NCBI GenBank assembly: GCA_034437215.1
Contig: DAOTVC010000094.1
Coordinates: 1 to 24,277, forward strand
Reading direction: 5' to 3'
DNA: 24,277 nt
From: DAOTVC01 sp034437215
Lineage (GTDB): Bacteria; Chloroflexota; Anaerolineae; B4-G1; SLSP01
Position numbers and translations under genes: made by a program. This document shows, one piece after another, positions 14,691-21,615 of the stretch (within the stretch, counting starts at the first letter, position 1; each line of letters begins with the position of its first letter). The notes under the pieces were generated by a model. The model saw only the letters and a list, made by a program, of their open reading frames with translations. It had not been told where the DNA came from and searched no databases.

Positions 14691-15476
14691 ATGAACTCTT
14701 TCAAGATAGCGACCTTCAACGCCAACTCCATTCGTGTGCGACTGGAACAGATCCTTGACTGGCTGGCCCGCGAGAAGCCGGACGTGCTCTGTGTGCAGGA
14801 GACGAAAGTACAGGACGAAGACTTTCCCGTCGAGTCGATTCGAGAGGCAGGCTGGCACGTGGTCTTCCGGGGGCAGAAGTCCTACGCGGGTGTGGCGATG
14901 CTCTGCCGGGAGAAGCCCGAGGCCGTAGCCTATGGCTTCGACGACGGGGGAGAGCCCGACGTGGCCCGTCTCATCAGCGCCACCGTGCGCGGTATCCCGG
15001 TTGTCAATACCTACGTACCCCAGGGCCGCAAGGTCGATTCGGAGCACTTCGAGTACAAGTTGGCCTGGTTCGGGCGCATGCGCCACTTCTTCGAGCAGAA
15101 CTATCGGCCCGACCGGCCCCTCGTGTGGGTAGGGGACTTCAACGTCGCCGTGGAGGATATCGACGTCTACGATCCCCAGCGCCTGCGCGGGCACGTCGAC
15201 TTCCACCCGGCGGTGCAGGCGGCCCTGGAGAAGGTGCGGGAGTGGGGCTTCGTGGACATCTTCCGCCGCTACCACCCCGGGGAGCCCGCTCACTATACCT
15301 ACTGGGACTATCGGGCGCGCAACCCCATCGAGCGCCATCGCGGTTGGCGCGTCGATCACATCTGGGCGACGGAGCCACTGGCGGCACGCTCGGTCGACTG
15401 TTGGATCGACGTCGAGGCCCGGAAGCACGAGCGCCCCTCTGATCACACCTTTATGGTGGCGGAGTTCGAGCTCTAG
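14691..15476 (+). CDS. xth: Exodeoxyribonuclease III (AP endonuclease)
   Basis: The 261-residue protein is a full-length ExoIII/Xth enzyme for base-excision repair: it nicks DNA at abasic sites and degrades 3' ends. Visible motifs are KIATFNANSIRVRLEQILDW at the N-terminus, the metal-binding Glu37 in LCVQETKVQDEDFP, LVWVGDFNVA with the catalytic Asp and Asn, WRVDHIWAT, and the final His in RPSDHTFMVAEFEL. The start ATG follows AAGGAG at 6 nt. It stands alone, with the next gene having its own promoter. Confidence 0.95.
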   Translation: MNSFKIATFNANSIRVRLEQILDWLAREKPDVLCVQETKVQDEDFPVESIREAGWHVVFRGQKSYAGVAMLCREKPEAVAYGFDDGGEPDVARLISATVRGIPVVNTYVPQGRKVDSEHFEYKLAWFGRMRHFFEQNYRPDRPLVWVGDFNVAVEDIDVYDPQRLRGHVDFHPAVQAALEKVREWGFVDIFRRYHPGEPAHYTYWDYRARNPIERHRGWRVDHIWATEPLAARSVDCWIDVEARKHERPSDHTFMVAEFEL

Positions 15477-15493
15477 GCGGAAGAGGATGACGA

Positions 15494-15524
15494 TTCCAGA
15501 CTTCGCTCTCTGTGCTACAATAGC
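15494..15524 (+). promoter_or_regulatory. Extended -10 promoter for the slipin gene
   Basis: TGC directly precedes TACAAT (15516-15521), forming an extended -10, with only a weak -35 (TTCCAG, 15494-15499, 16 nt away). The 14-mer TGTGCTACAATAGC recurs exactly at 19970-19983. Confidence 0.5.
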
Positions 15525-15566
15525 TGTAGGGCTTGTCGAAGAGCTTTCACCGAACAAGGAGGTCCC

Positions 15567-16523
15567 ATGAGCGAGCAGAAGGTCTATTTCGGGAGGTCAG
15601 CATCCAATCGCAGTCTGAGCAGCGTGCAGCGTGTCTTGCGTACTCTTCTCTGGTTTTTCCTGGCTTTCATCGTCGCGGGGGTTACGGGTGTACTGGCCTA
15701 CCTGCTCTATCCTATTCAGATCATCCTGGCAGGGGCCGTGCTGCTTATCGGTGGGCTGCTCACCCTGGTCATCCCCACGATGATCGTGCGCTCCCTCTAC
15801 GTCATCCCCGAGTTTCAGCGGGTCGTCGTGCTTAAGATGGGGAAGTTCAACGGGGTGCAGGGCCCGGGTCTCTTCTGGGTCATCCCCTACCCGCCCTTCT
15901 ACCAGTCCGTTGCGGAGATCCTGGACCTGAGAGTGCAGACGCGGGTCATCACCGCCGCCGAGACCCTGACCGCCGACAACGTCCCCGTGGGCTGTGAAGC
16001 CGTCGTCTTCTGGCGGGTGGAGAATCCCCGCCGGGCCGCTCTGGACGTCGCCAACTACCGCGAGGCGGTCTTCCAGGCGGCGAATAGCGCGCTCAAGGAC
16101 ACCATCGGCATGTTGGAGCTGACGGAGCTCCTGGGGAACCGGGAGAAGGTCTCCCAGCGGCTCAAGGAGATCATCGACGCGGCGGCTTCTTCCTTCGGTG
16201 TGGACGTCTCCTCGGTGGAGATCACCGACGTCCGTGTGCCCCAGGATCTCATCCAGGAGCTGAGCGTTCTGGCCCAATCCCGTCGCTCCGCGCAGGCGAA
16301 GGTCGCCGAGGCGGAGGCGGAGAAGGCCATCGCCGAGAAGTTAGAGGAGGCGGCGTCCCTTATGGGTCCTCAAGCCATGGAGATGTACCGGCTGAACGTG
16401 CTGGAGCGCCTCGGGCGGGAGGAGGGCAGCCAGATCGTCGTCTACGGGCTGGGTGGGGGAGATGCGGAGATGGCGCGCAACATCGCCTCCACGGCTGCCG
16501 GCTCCAGCGCCCAGGGGAAGTAG
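15567..16523 (+). CDS. Slipin family SPFH/Band 7 membrane protein
   Basis: This 318-residue protein has two hydrophobic segments near the N-terminus (about residues 26-75), then an SPFH domain starting VIPEFQRVVVLKMGKFNGVQGPGLFWVIPY. It continues through DLRVQTRVITAAETLTADNVPVGCEAVVFWRVENPRRA, and a coiled-coil-like AKVAEAEAEKAIAEKLEEAA segment precedes the C-terminus. Slipins oligomerise at membranes and are thought to scaffold lipid microdomains or membrane proteases. No NfeD-type protease partner is adjacent. The start follows AAGGAGG. The N-terminal hydrophobic part is longer than in minimal slipins. Confidence 0.9.
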   Translation: MSEQKVYFGRSASNRSLSSVQRVLRTLLWFFLAFIVAGVTGVLAYLLYPIQIILAGAVLLIGGLLTLVIPTMIVRSLYVIPEFQRVVVLKMGKFNGVQGPGLFWVIPYPPFYQSVAEILDLRVQTRVITAAETLTADNVPVGCEAVVFWRVENPRRAALDVANYREAVFQAANSALKDTIGMLELTELLGNREKVSQRLKEIIDAAASSFGVDVSSVEITDVRVPQDLIQELSVLAQSRRSAQAKVAEAEAEKAIAEKLEEAASLMGPQAMEMYRLNVLERLGREEGSQIVVYGLGGGDAEMARNIASTAAGSSAQGK

Positions 16524-16558
16524 AGGGCGGTACTCAAGGCTCTCACTCGGGTAACGAG

Positions 16559-16615
16559 GAGCACTCGTCGCTCTCCCGGGTAATCACCCTACTTGGAGGG
16601 TGTGCGCGAGTGCTC
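16559..16615 (+). other. Nested stem-loop between slipin and ybjN
   Basis: A perfect 9-bp outer stem, GAGCACTCG (16559-16567) with CGAGTGCTC (16607-16615), encloses an inner hairpin CACCCT-acttgg-AGGGTG (16585-16602). There is no T-run, so it is not a classical intrinsic terminator. It could be an RNA stability or processing element in the transcript. Confidence 0.55.
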
Positions 16616-16663
16616 ACATTGCAAAACTGCGGAAAGATCACCTGACATCGAAAGGATAGAGTC

Positions 16664-17146
16664 ATGAACGGTTTGGTCGACGAAAACGTCAACGGTCTTA
16701 GCGCCTTCGATACGCTGGGACGCTTCTTGGAGGAGGATGGCTGGTATCCCCAGCAGCTGGACGACCGCTACATCTACCGCATGGGTTTCTCGGGTGAGCA
16801 CGGGCACGTGGCCTGCTTCGCTCAGATTCGTCTGGAGCTCGAGCAGCTGCTCTTCTACGTCCTGGCTCCCGTCAAGGCGCCCGAGGACCGGTTAGCCGAG
16901 GTCGCGGAGTTCATTACCCGGGCCAACTACGGGTTGCGCATCGGCAACTTCGAGATGGATTACGGCGACGGCGAAGTGCGTTACAAGAGCAGCCTCGACT
17001 TCGAAGGGGAGCTGCTCTCTCCGCGCCTCATTCGCAACGCCATCTATCCGGCCGTCCAGACCATGGATCGCTACCTGCCCGGTCTCATGCAGGTCATCTA
17101 CGGGAACCGGAGCGCCCAGGAGGCCATCGAGGAGGTCGAGAGTTAG
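16664..17146 (+). CDS. YbjN domain-containing protein
   Basis: The 160-residue protein is soluble and has the alternating strand-helix pattern of the YbjN family (type III secretion chaperone-like fold): LGRFLEEDGWYPQQLDDRYIYRMGFSGEHGHVACFAQI, then LLFYVLAPVKAPEDRLAEVAEFITRANYGLRIGNFEMDYGDGEVRYKSSLDFEG. Family members are linked to stress and envelope-related regulation, but their biochemical role is unclear. The start has AAAGGAT upstream at about 7 nt. It probably forms an operon with the SseB-like gene 51 nt downstream. Confidence 0.8.
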   Translation: MNGLVDENVNGLSAFDTLGRFLEEDGWYPQQLDDRYIYRMGFSGEHGHVACFAQIRLELEQLLFYVLAPVKAPEDRLAEVAEFITRANYGLRIGNFEMDYGDGEVRYKSSLDFEGELLSPRLIRNAIYPAVQTMDRYLPGLMQVIYGNRSAQEAIEEVES

Positions 17147-17197
17147 GATCGCGGTAGAGGGAACGGTAACTTGTTACAGATTACAAAAGGAGGGCCG

Positions 17198-17968
17198 ATG
17201 GAGGAACCGGTAGAGAATTTCGTACCCCAAAACGAACTCGAGACGCTGCTGGTACAGGAGGCGGAGGACCCCGACGTACGCCCCGACTTCTACCAGACAC
17301 TCGTGGAGTCCGACGTCTACGTCCTGGGCAGCGCCGACGAGCTCCTGCTCGTGGTGGAGGAGGAGCCCGCTTCCGAGGGGACGGCGCTCTCCCTCTACAG
17401 TTGGGAGGTCGATGAGCACCCCGTCATCCCCATCTTCTCCACCTTGAGCCGCCTCGAGGCCTTCGTGGAGGGGGAGGCAACCTACATGCGCATCAATGCC
17501 GGAGCCCTGATGACGATGTTGCCCGAGGATGTGACCCTCGTCCTCAACCCCGGCTCTATCTATGCCCGTCGCTTCCCGCCCGGCGAGCTGCAGATGCTCC
17601 TCGAGGGTGTGGTCTTCGCACCCGACCGGGAGGCCCTGGTGCTCACCGACGGTGAGGTCTTTCTGGGCCAACCCGCGGAGCAGCCTGAGGCTCTTATCGA
17701 AGGGCTGCGCAAGGTCTTCGAGGAATATCCCGAGGTGCGCGCCGCCTATCTGGCCCAGGTCTACGCTCCGGAGTCCGATGAACCCCCTCATCTCGTCGTG
17801 GGCCTCGACATGTTGCGCGACTTCGACGAGGTCGTGGAGGCGGCGGTGGTCGCCGCCGAGGAGGCCCTGCCCCCCGACGCGTTTGTGGACTTTATTCAGA
17901 TCGGGCGGGATGCCCTCTCGGACTACCTGCTTCACGAGACGTGGCCCTTCTACGAACGGAAGGGCTGA
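17198..17968 (+). CDS. SseB family protein (enhanced serine sensitivity)
   Basis: The 256-residue protein carries the SseB N-terminal domain (NELETLLVQEAEDPDVRPDFYQTLVESDVYVL, then EHPVIPIFSTLSRLEAFV and YMRINAGALMTML, then LNPGSIYARRFPPGELQMLL). A C-terminal domain of the same family follows (LIEGLRKVFEEYPEVRAAYLAQVY to the end, with LVVGLDMLRDFDEVVEAAV). SseB overexpression changes serine sensitivity in E. coli, and its exact role is unknown. The start at ATG 17198 is taken because AAAGGAGG lies directly upstream, rather than a TTG nine codons earlier. The next genes are cysE-cysK, which use serine, a suggestive but unproven link. Confidence 0.85.
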   Translation: MEEPVENFVPQNELETLLVQEAEDPDVRPDFYQTLVESDVYVLGSADELLLVVEEEPASEGTALSLYSWEVDEHPVIPIFSTLSRLEAFVEGEATYMRINAGALMTMLPEDVTLVLNPGSIYARRFPPGELQMLLEGVVFAPDREALVLTDGEVFLGQPAEQPEALIEGLRKVFEEYPEVRAAYLAQVYAPESDEPPHLVVGLDMLRDFDEVVEAAVVAAEEALPPDAFVDFIQIGRDALSDYLLHETWPFYERKG

Positions 17969-17980
17969 CGCGGCGCGCAG

Positions 17981-18008
17981 TTGACAGGAGAGGGGCGTCC
18001 TGTACAAT
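17981..18008 (+). promoter_or_regulatory. Strong sigma-70-type promoter for cysE-cysK
   Basis: A perfect TTGACA (17981-17986) is 16 nt from TACAAT (18003-18008). Transcription would start near 18015, leaving a leader of about 110 nt before the cysE start. This is the best-matching promoter in the window. Confidence 0.75.
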
Positions 18009-18063
18009 AAAGCAGACAAAGGGCTGGTATTTTACCCTAATCCCCGAATATAGCGCTTGTAAA

Positions 18064-18094
18064 GGCCCATCCCTCAGGCGATGGGCCGATCTTT
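18064..18094 (+). terminator. Terminator-like hairpin in the cysE leader (possible attenuator)
   Basis: GGCCCATC (18064-18071) pairs perfectly with GATGGGCC (18080-18087) across an 8-nt loop, followed by GATCTTTTG. It lies between the cysE promoter and the cysE start codon, so if it terminates, it would attenuate the operon. No leader peptide start codon, T-box or SAM-riboswitch motif is recognisable. Confidence 0.5.
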
Positions 18095-18126
18095 TGAGCA
18101 GATAAAAGTCGTGGGAGTGAGATGAG

Positions 18127-18897
18127 ATGGCTGCGACAGAGCAAGAGTTGAGTCGAACGCGAACGGTGGCCCCTGCCTGTGAGAAGTGCTGCGGGGAGTG
18201 TACCTGTGAGGTCGCGGTCGCCGGCAGGAGAGGCGGTGCGGAGCCCGACTTTCTGGACCTCATTCGGGAGGATGTGCGCACCGTCTTTGCCAAGGACCCG
18301 GCGGCGCGCAGCACCTTGGAGGTCCTCACCTGTTATCCGGGACTGCACGCCATCTGGTTCTACCGGATCGCCCACGCTCTCTGGTGTCGCAACTTCTGCC
18401 TCGTGGCCCGCTTCATCTCCCATCTCGCGCGCTGGTTGACGGGCATCGAGATCCATCCCGGTGCCTGTATCGGGCGGCGCTTCTTCATCGATCACGGGAT
18501 GGGGGTGGTCATCGGGGAGACGGCGGAGATCGGCGAGGACGTGCTCATGTACAAGGGCGTGGTCCTGGGAGGGGTCTCCCTGGAGCGGCGAAAGCGCCAT
18601 CCCACCATCGGGAACGGGGTGGTGCTGGGGACCGACGCCATCGTCCTCGGCCCTATCACTGTGGGGGACGGGGCGAAGATCGGCTCCGGTTCCGTCGTGG
18701 TCAAGCCGGTGCCTGCCTGCGCCACCATCGTCGGGGTGCCGGGGCGCGTCGTCAAGATCAACGGCGCTATCTGCCCGCGCGTGTACGACCTGCACCACGA
18801 GCGCATGCCCGACGCGACGACCGAACGTCTCGATCGGCTGGCGCAGCGGGTGGAGGAGCTGGAGGCGCAGCTGGCGGAGATGCGGGTTAGAAGCTGA
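18127..18897 (+). CDS. cysE: Serine O-acetyltransferase with Cys-rich N-terminal extension
   Basis: The enzyme makes O-acetylserine from serine and acetyl-CoA for cysteine synthesis. The core (about residues 42-215) matches CysE closely: FLDLIREDVRTVFAKDPAA, CYPGLHAIWFYRIAHALW, GIEIHPGACIGRRFFIDHGMGVVIGETAEIGEDV and a left-handed beta-helix of hexapeptide repeats (GNGVVLGTDAIVLGPITVGDGAKIGSGSVV). Two features are odd. An extension of about 40 residues contains five cysteines within ten residues (Cys18, 21, 22, 25, 27). The C-terminus is a coiled-coil-like tail ending RVRS, without the terminal Ile that classically docks into CysK. It is followed after 39 nt by cysK. Confidence 0.9.
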   Translation: MAATEQELSRTRTVAPACEKCCGECTCEVAVAGRRGGAEPDFLDLIREDVRTVFAKDPAARSTLEVLTCYPGLHAIWFYRIAHALWCRNFCLVARFISHLARWLTGIEIHPGACIGRRFFIDHGMGVVIGETAEIGEDVLMYKGVVLGGVSLERRKRHPTIGNGVVLGTDAIVLGPITVGDGAKIGSGSVVVKPVPACATIVGVPGRVVKINGAICPRVYDLHHERMPDATTERLDRLAQRVEELEAQLAEMRVRS

Positions 18898-18936
18898 AAA
18901 TTGTGAGCGGAAGGTTACAGATTAGAAGAGGATACG

Positions 18937-19887
18937 ATGAAGAACGAGGAATTTCAGGGGCTGACGGCGAAGAGCGTGCTTGAGTTGATCGGCAAGACCC
19001 CCTTGGTGCGTCTGAACAGGATTGTGGAGCCCGGGATGGCGACGCTCTGGGCGAAGTTGGAACGCCAGAATCCGGCGGGCTGTGTCAAGGAGCGCATCGC
19101 TCTGGCGATGATCGAGGCGGCGGAGTCTGACGGGCGGCTGAAGCCGGGTGGGGTGATCGTCGAGCCGACGAGCGGCAACACCGGGATTGGCCTGGCGATG
19201 GTGGGGGCGGTGAAGGGCTACCGTACCGTCCTCGTCATGCCCGACTCGCTGAGCCGGGAGCGACGGGATCTGATGCGGGCCTACGGGGCCGAGCTCGTCC
19301 TCACGCCCGCCGACGAGGGTGGCATGAAGGCGGCCATCGCGAAAGCGAAGGAGATCGTGGAGCAGACGCCGGGGGCCTTTATGCCCATGCAGTTTGAGAA
19401 TCCCGCCAACCCGGCTGCTCACGAGACGACGACGGGTCCCGAGATTCTGGCGCAGGTGCCGGGTCCTGTGGCGGCCTTCGTCGCGGGTTCGGGCACGGGC
19501 GGCACGGTGACCGGGGTGGGGCGGGTGCTGAAGCAGGAGAATCCCGACACCCTCATCGTCGCCGTGGAGCCGGCCGGTTCCCCCGTCCTCTCGGGAGGCG
19601 AACCGGGTGAGCACAGCATCCAGGGGATCGGTCCCAGCTTCATTCCCGACGTGGTCGACAAGTCGGTGATCGACGAGATCCTCGACGTGACGAGCGAGGA
19701 GGCGAAGGAGATGGCGCGCCGGTTGGCCCGCGAGGAGGGCATTCTGGCGGGCATCTCCTCGGGTGCGGCGACCGTCGCGGCCCTGCGCATCGCCGAACGC
19801 CTGGGCGAGGGGCAGAATGTCGTGATCCTCCTGCCGGATACGGGCGAGCGCTACCTCAGCACGGGGATCTTCGGCGAAGGTGAGTGA
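18937..19887 (+). CDS. cysK: Cysteine synthase (O-acetylserine sulfhydrylase)
   Basis: This 316-residue PLP enzyme converts O-acetylserine and sulfide into cysteine. Visible are LIGKTPLVRLNRI, the PLP lysine Lys51 in NPAGCVKERIA (usually NPxxSVKDRIA, so a Cys replaces the common Ser), the substrate loop PTSGNTGIGLA, the phosphate-binding GSGTGGTVTGVGR and the end LLPDTGERYLSTGIF. The length is standard. The start has an AGAGGAT site. It forms an operon with cysE. CysM cannot be ruled out by sequence alone, but the context favours CysK. Confidence 0.92.
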   Translation: MKNEEFQGLTAKSVLELIGKTPLVRLNRIVEPGMATLWAKLERQNPAGCVKERIALAMIEAAESDGRLKPGGVIVEPTSGNTGIGLAMVGAVKGYRTVLVMPDSLSRERRDLMRAYGAELVLTPADEGGMKAAIAKAKEIVEQTPGAFMPMQFENPANPAAHETTTGPEILAQVPGPVAAFVAGSGTGGTVTGVGRVLKQENPDTLIVAVEPAGSPVLSGGEPGEHSIQGIGPSFIPDVVDKSVIDEILDVTSEEAKEMARRLAREEGILAGISSGAATVAALRIAERLGEGQNVVILLPDTGERYLSTGIFGEGE

Positions 19888-19969
19888 AAAAGGGGAAGTG
19901 GCAGGCGGCGGGTTACATCACAGGCTCGCCGCTGGTCCCCGGCGGACGTGCAATCACGAACGCGCCTTT

Positions 19970-19983
19970 TGTGCTACAATAGC
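19970..19983 (+). promoter_or_regulatory. Extended -10 promoter upstream of the structured RNA region
   Basis: TGCTACAAT (19972-19980) forms an extended -10 without a good -35. It lies in the same 14-mer that drives the slipin gene. Initiation would be near 19987. Confidence 0.45.
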
Positions 19984-19986
19984 AGC

Positions 19987-20161
19987 GCTCTTCGTCATGA
20001 GGGGGTATGCGCATCCTTAGGGTTCGTAAAAGTATAACTTCCCGCACTCCCTGGAGTCGGGATGAAACGGCTCCTCCGGGCGCGTTTGAGGTCTGCGTGC
20101 CTCTAGCACTGCCAGAGGATCACTGCAGCACACGCGCATCCGACGTCGGGACGTTGTTTTC
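19987..20161 (+). ncRNA. Candidate structured RNA of about 175 nt, or structured leader of the beta-lactamase gene
   Basis: The 341-nt gap before the beta-lactamase holds no gene but is rich in RNA structure. There is a hairpin TCCCG(c)ACTC-cctg-GAGTCGGGA (20040-20062), a stem AAACG/CGTTT (20065-20069 with 20083-20087), and a helix GCGTG/CACGC (20095-20099 with 20131-20135) containing CCTCT/AGAGG (20100-20104 with 20114-20118). A final short hairpin CGACGT-cggg-ACGTTG (20141-20156) runs into TTTT and looks like an intrinsic terminator. Together with the promoter at 19970 this outlines a discrete RNA. I do not recognise 6S, tmRNA, RNase P, SRP or a known riboswitch in it. Confidence 0.35.
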
Positions 20162-20228
20162 TTGCAGACGCTTACCCTCTCCCTGATCGTAAACTGTGAT
20201 CTTGCCCTTTGGTAAGAGAAGGAGGGGA

Positions 20229-21038
20229 ATGGGACGCTGCTCTCGGCTCTTGATCTGTTCGCTGCTCCTGCTGCTTTCCGCCTGCCGTCCGGAGACGCGG
20301 GTGGAGGCGCTGTCTCAACTGGCAGCTCACTTCGAGGCCTACGACGTCGAGGGCGCGTTTATGCTCTACGATCAACAGGCGGATGTCTACCGTGTCTACA
20401 ATGCCCCGCGCTGTGAGGAGCGCTTTCTGCCCGCTTCCACCTTCAAGATCCTCAACGCGCTCATCGCGCTGGAGACGGGCGTCATTGCCGATGAGCGGGA
20501 GATCCTCCCCTGGGATGGCGTCGACCGCGCTCTCCCCGAGTGGAACCAGGATCTTGACCTCCAGCGGGCGATGCGCTATTCGGCGATCTGGTTCTACCAG
20601 GATCTGGCGCGCCGCGTGGGACAGGAACGCATGCGCACCTACGTCGAGGCGGCAGGCTACGGAAACGCCGACGTCTCGGGACCGGAGGACGCCTTCTGGC
20701 TCGAGGGGGCGCTGCGCATCTCTCCTGCCGAGCAGATCGACTTCCTGCGCCGCCTCCACGCCGGCACGCTCCCCTTCTCCGAGCGCTCGCAGCGCGTTGT
20801 GCGGGAGATTCTCGTGGTCGAGGAGACGGAGACGTACCGGCTGAGCGCCAAGACAGGTTGGGTGCTGCGGGTCGAACCCCAGGTGGGCTGGTACGTGGGG
20901 TACGTGGAGCGTGGGGAGGAGGTCTACTTCTTCGCCACCAACATCGAGAGTGCGCAGCCCGACGAGCGTTTTGGCCCGGCGAAGGTGGAGATCAGCCGTG
21001 CGATCCTGACCGAACTGGGCATTCTGCCCCTCGAATGA
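20229..21038 (+). CDS. Class D (OXA-type) beta-lactamase family lipoprotein
   Basis: The 269-residue protein has a lipoprotein signal (LLICSLLLLLSAC, lipidated Cys19) and the complete class D motif set: PASTFKI (Ser70, Lys73), YSAIWFYQ (Ser118 with Ile120 in the S-x-V position), GYGN (Tyr144-Gly-Asn), FWLEG, and SAKTGW (Lys208-Thr-Gly). It should be a serine beta-lactamase or a close penicillin-binding relative anchored on the outer face of the membrane. Start ATG 20229 is chosen because AAGGAGGGG precedes it. A GTG at 20196 has no site. No transposon or integron marks are adjacent, so it looks like a resident chromosomal gene. Confidence 0.88.
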   Translation: MGRCSRLLICSLLLLLSACRPETRVEALSQLAAHFEAYDVEGAFMLYDQQADVYRVYNAPRCEERFLPASTFKILNALIALETGVIADEREILPWDGVDRALPEWNQDLDLQRAMRYSAIWFYQDLARRVGQERMRTYVEAAGYGNADVSGPEDAFWLEGALRISPAEQIDFLRRLHAGTLPFSERSQRVVREILVVEETETYRLSAKTGWVLRVEPQVGWYVGYVERGEEVYFFATNIESAQPDERFGPAKVEISRAILTELGILPLE

Positions 21039-21055
21039 ACTTCCGGCAGCACTCG

Positions 21056-21077
21056 AGCTAAAGTTCATCTTTTAGCT
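21056..21077 (+). other. Hairpin between beta-lactamase and membrane protein genes
   Basis: AGCTAAA (21056-21062) pairs with TTTAGCT (21071-21077) across an 8-nt loop. No T-run follows. It may protect the beta-lactamase mRNA end or weakly terminate it. Confidence 0.35.
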
Positions 21078-21108
21078 GTCGAACTCGTAACCTTTTGAAG
21101 GAGGAACT

Positions 21109-21474
21109 ATGCAACTGCAACCGATAGGTGCGGCTTTAGGACAGTATCTTCTGTTGTTGCCCCTGATCATCGTTTGGATCGTCGGGATCGTTATCGCCCT
21201 CACCTCGTGGCAGAAGCACCCGCAGATCTCCCTCTACGCCGTCATCGGTCTGGGATTGCTCCTGTTGCGCGGCCTGGTCGTCACCGGAGTGAATGTCTGG
21301 TTGCCCATCTCCATGTACCGGCGCGGTATGGATGTCACGCGCATCGGGGTCATCTCCACCGTGGTGGGAGTAGTGAGCGCTCTTGTCGCCAGCGTGGGGT
21401 GGGTGCTGATCCTGCTCGCCATCTTCCGGTACCGCAACGGTCATCGCGAGGTCGCGACCGAAGAGGTAGTCTGA
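21109..21474 (+). CDS. Small membrane protein, three membrane segments
   Basis: I do not recognise a named family. The 121 residues contain three hydrophobic helices: YLLLLPLIIVWIVGIVIAL, SLYAVIGLGLLLLRGLVVTGVNVW, and VISTVVGVVSALVASVGWVLILLAIF. A short basic C-terminus follows (RYRNGHREVATEEVV). The charge pattern suggests the C-terminus is cytoplasmic. AAGGAGG precedes the ATG. It is followed by a terminator-like hairpin, so it ends a transcription unit. Confidence 0.75.
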   Translation: MQLQPIGAALGQYLLLLPLIIVWIVGIVIALTSWQKHPQISLYAVIGLGLLLLRGLVVTGVNVWLPISMYRRGMDVTRIGVISTVVGVVSALVASVGWVLILLAIFRYRNGHREVATEEVV

Positions 21475-21514
21475 GCGGATAAGCCGAGTCCAGCCGTCCT
21501 GTAGCCGTCAGAAG

Positions 21515-21553
21515 ATCCGGAGAGCGAGCAATCTCCGGGTTATTGTTGTTCGT
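21515..21553 (+). terminator. Probable intrinsic terminator after the small membrane protein gene
   Basis: CCGGAGA (21517-21523) pairs with TCTCCGG (21532-21538), extendable by one wobble and one A-U pair, and is followed by the T-rich stretch TTATTGTTGTTC. Confidence 0.6.
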
Positions 21554-21615
21554 GTGGGAACAAAGTCCCTCCCTCAAGCGTTATAGGAGTAGTGTCATCA
21601 ACAGGGAGGGAAACA

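Noticed and set aside
19905..19932. GCGGCG/CGCCGC inverted repeat after cysK as a terminator
   Set aside because: Only a 6-bp stem with a 16-nt loop and no T-run.
19987..20161. Known RNA families (6S, tmRNA, RNase P, SRP, T-box, cobalamin or SAM riboswitch)
   Set aside because: None of their conserved core sequences could be found. The region is kept only as an unassigned structured candidate.
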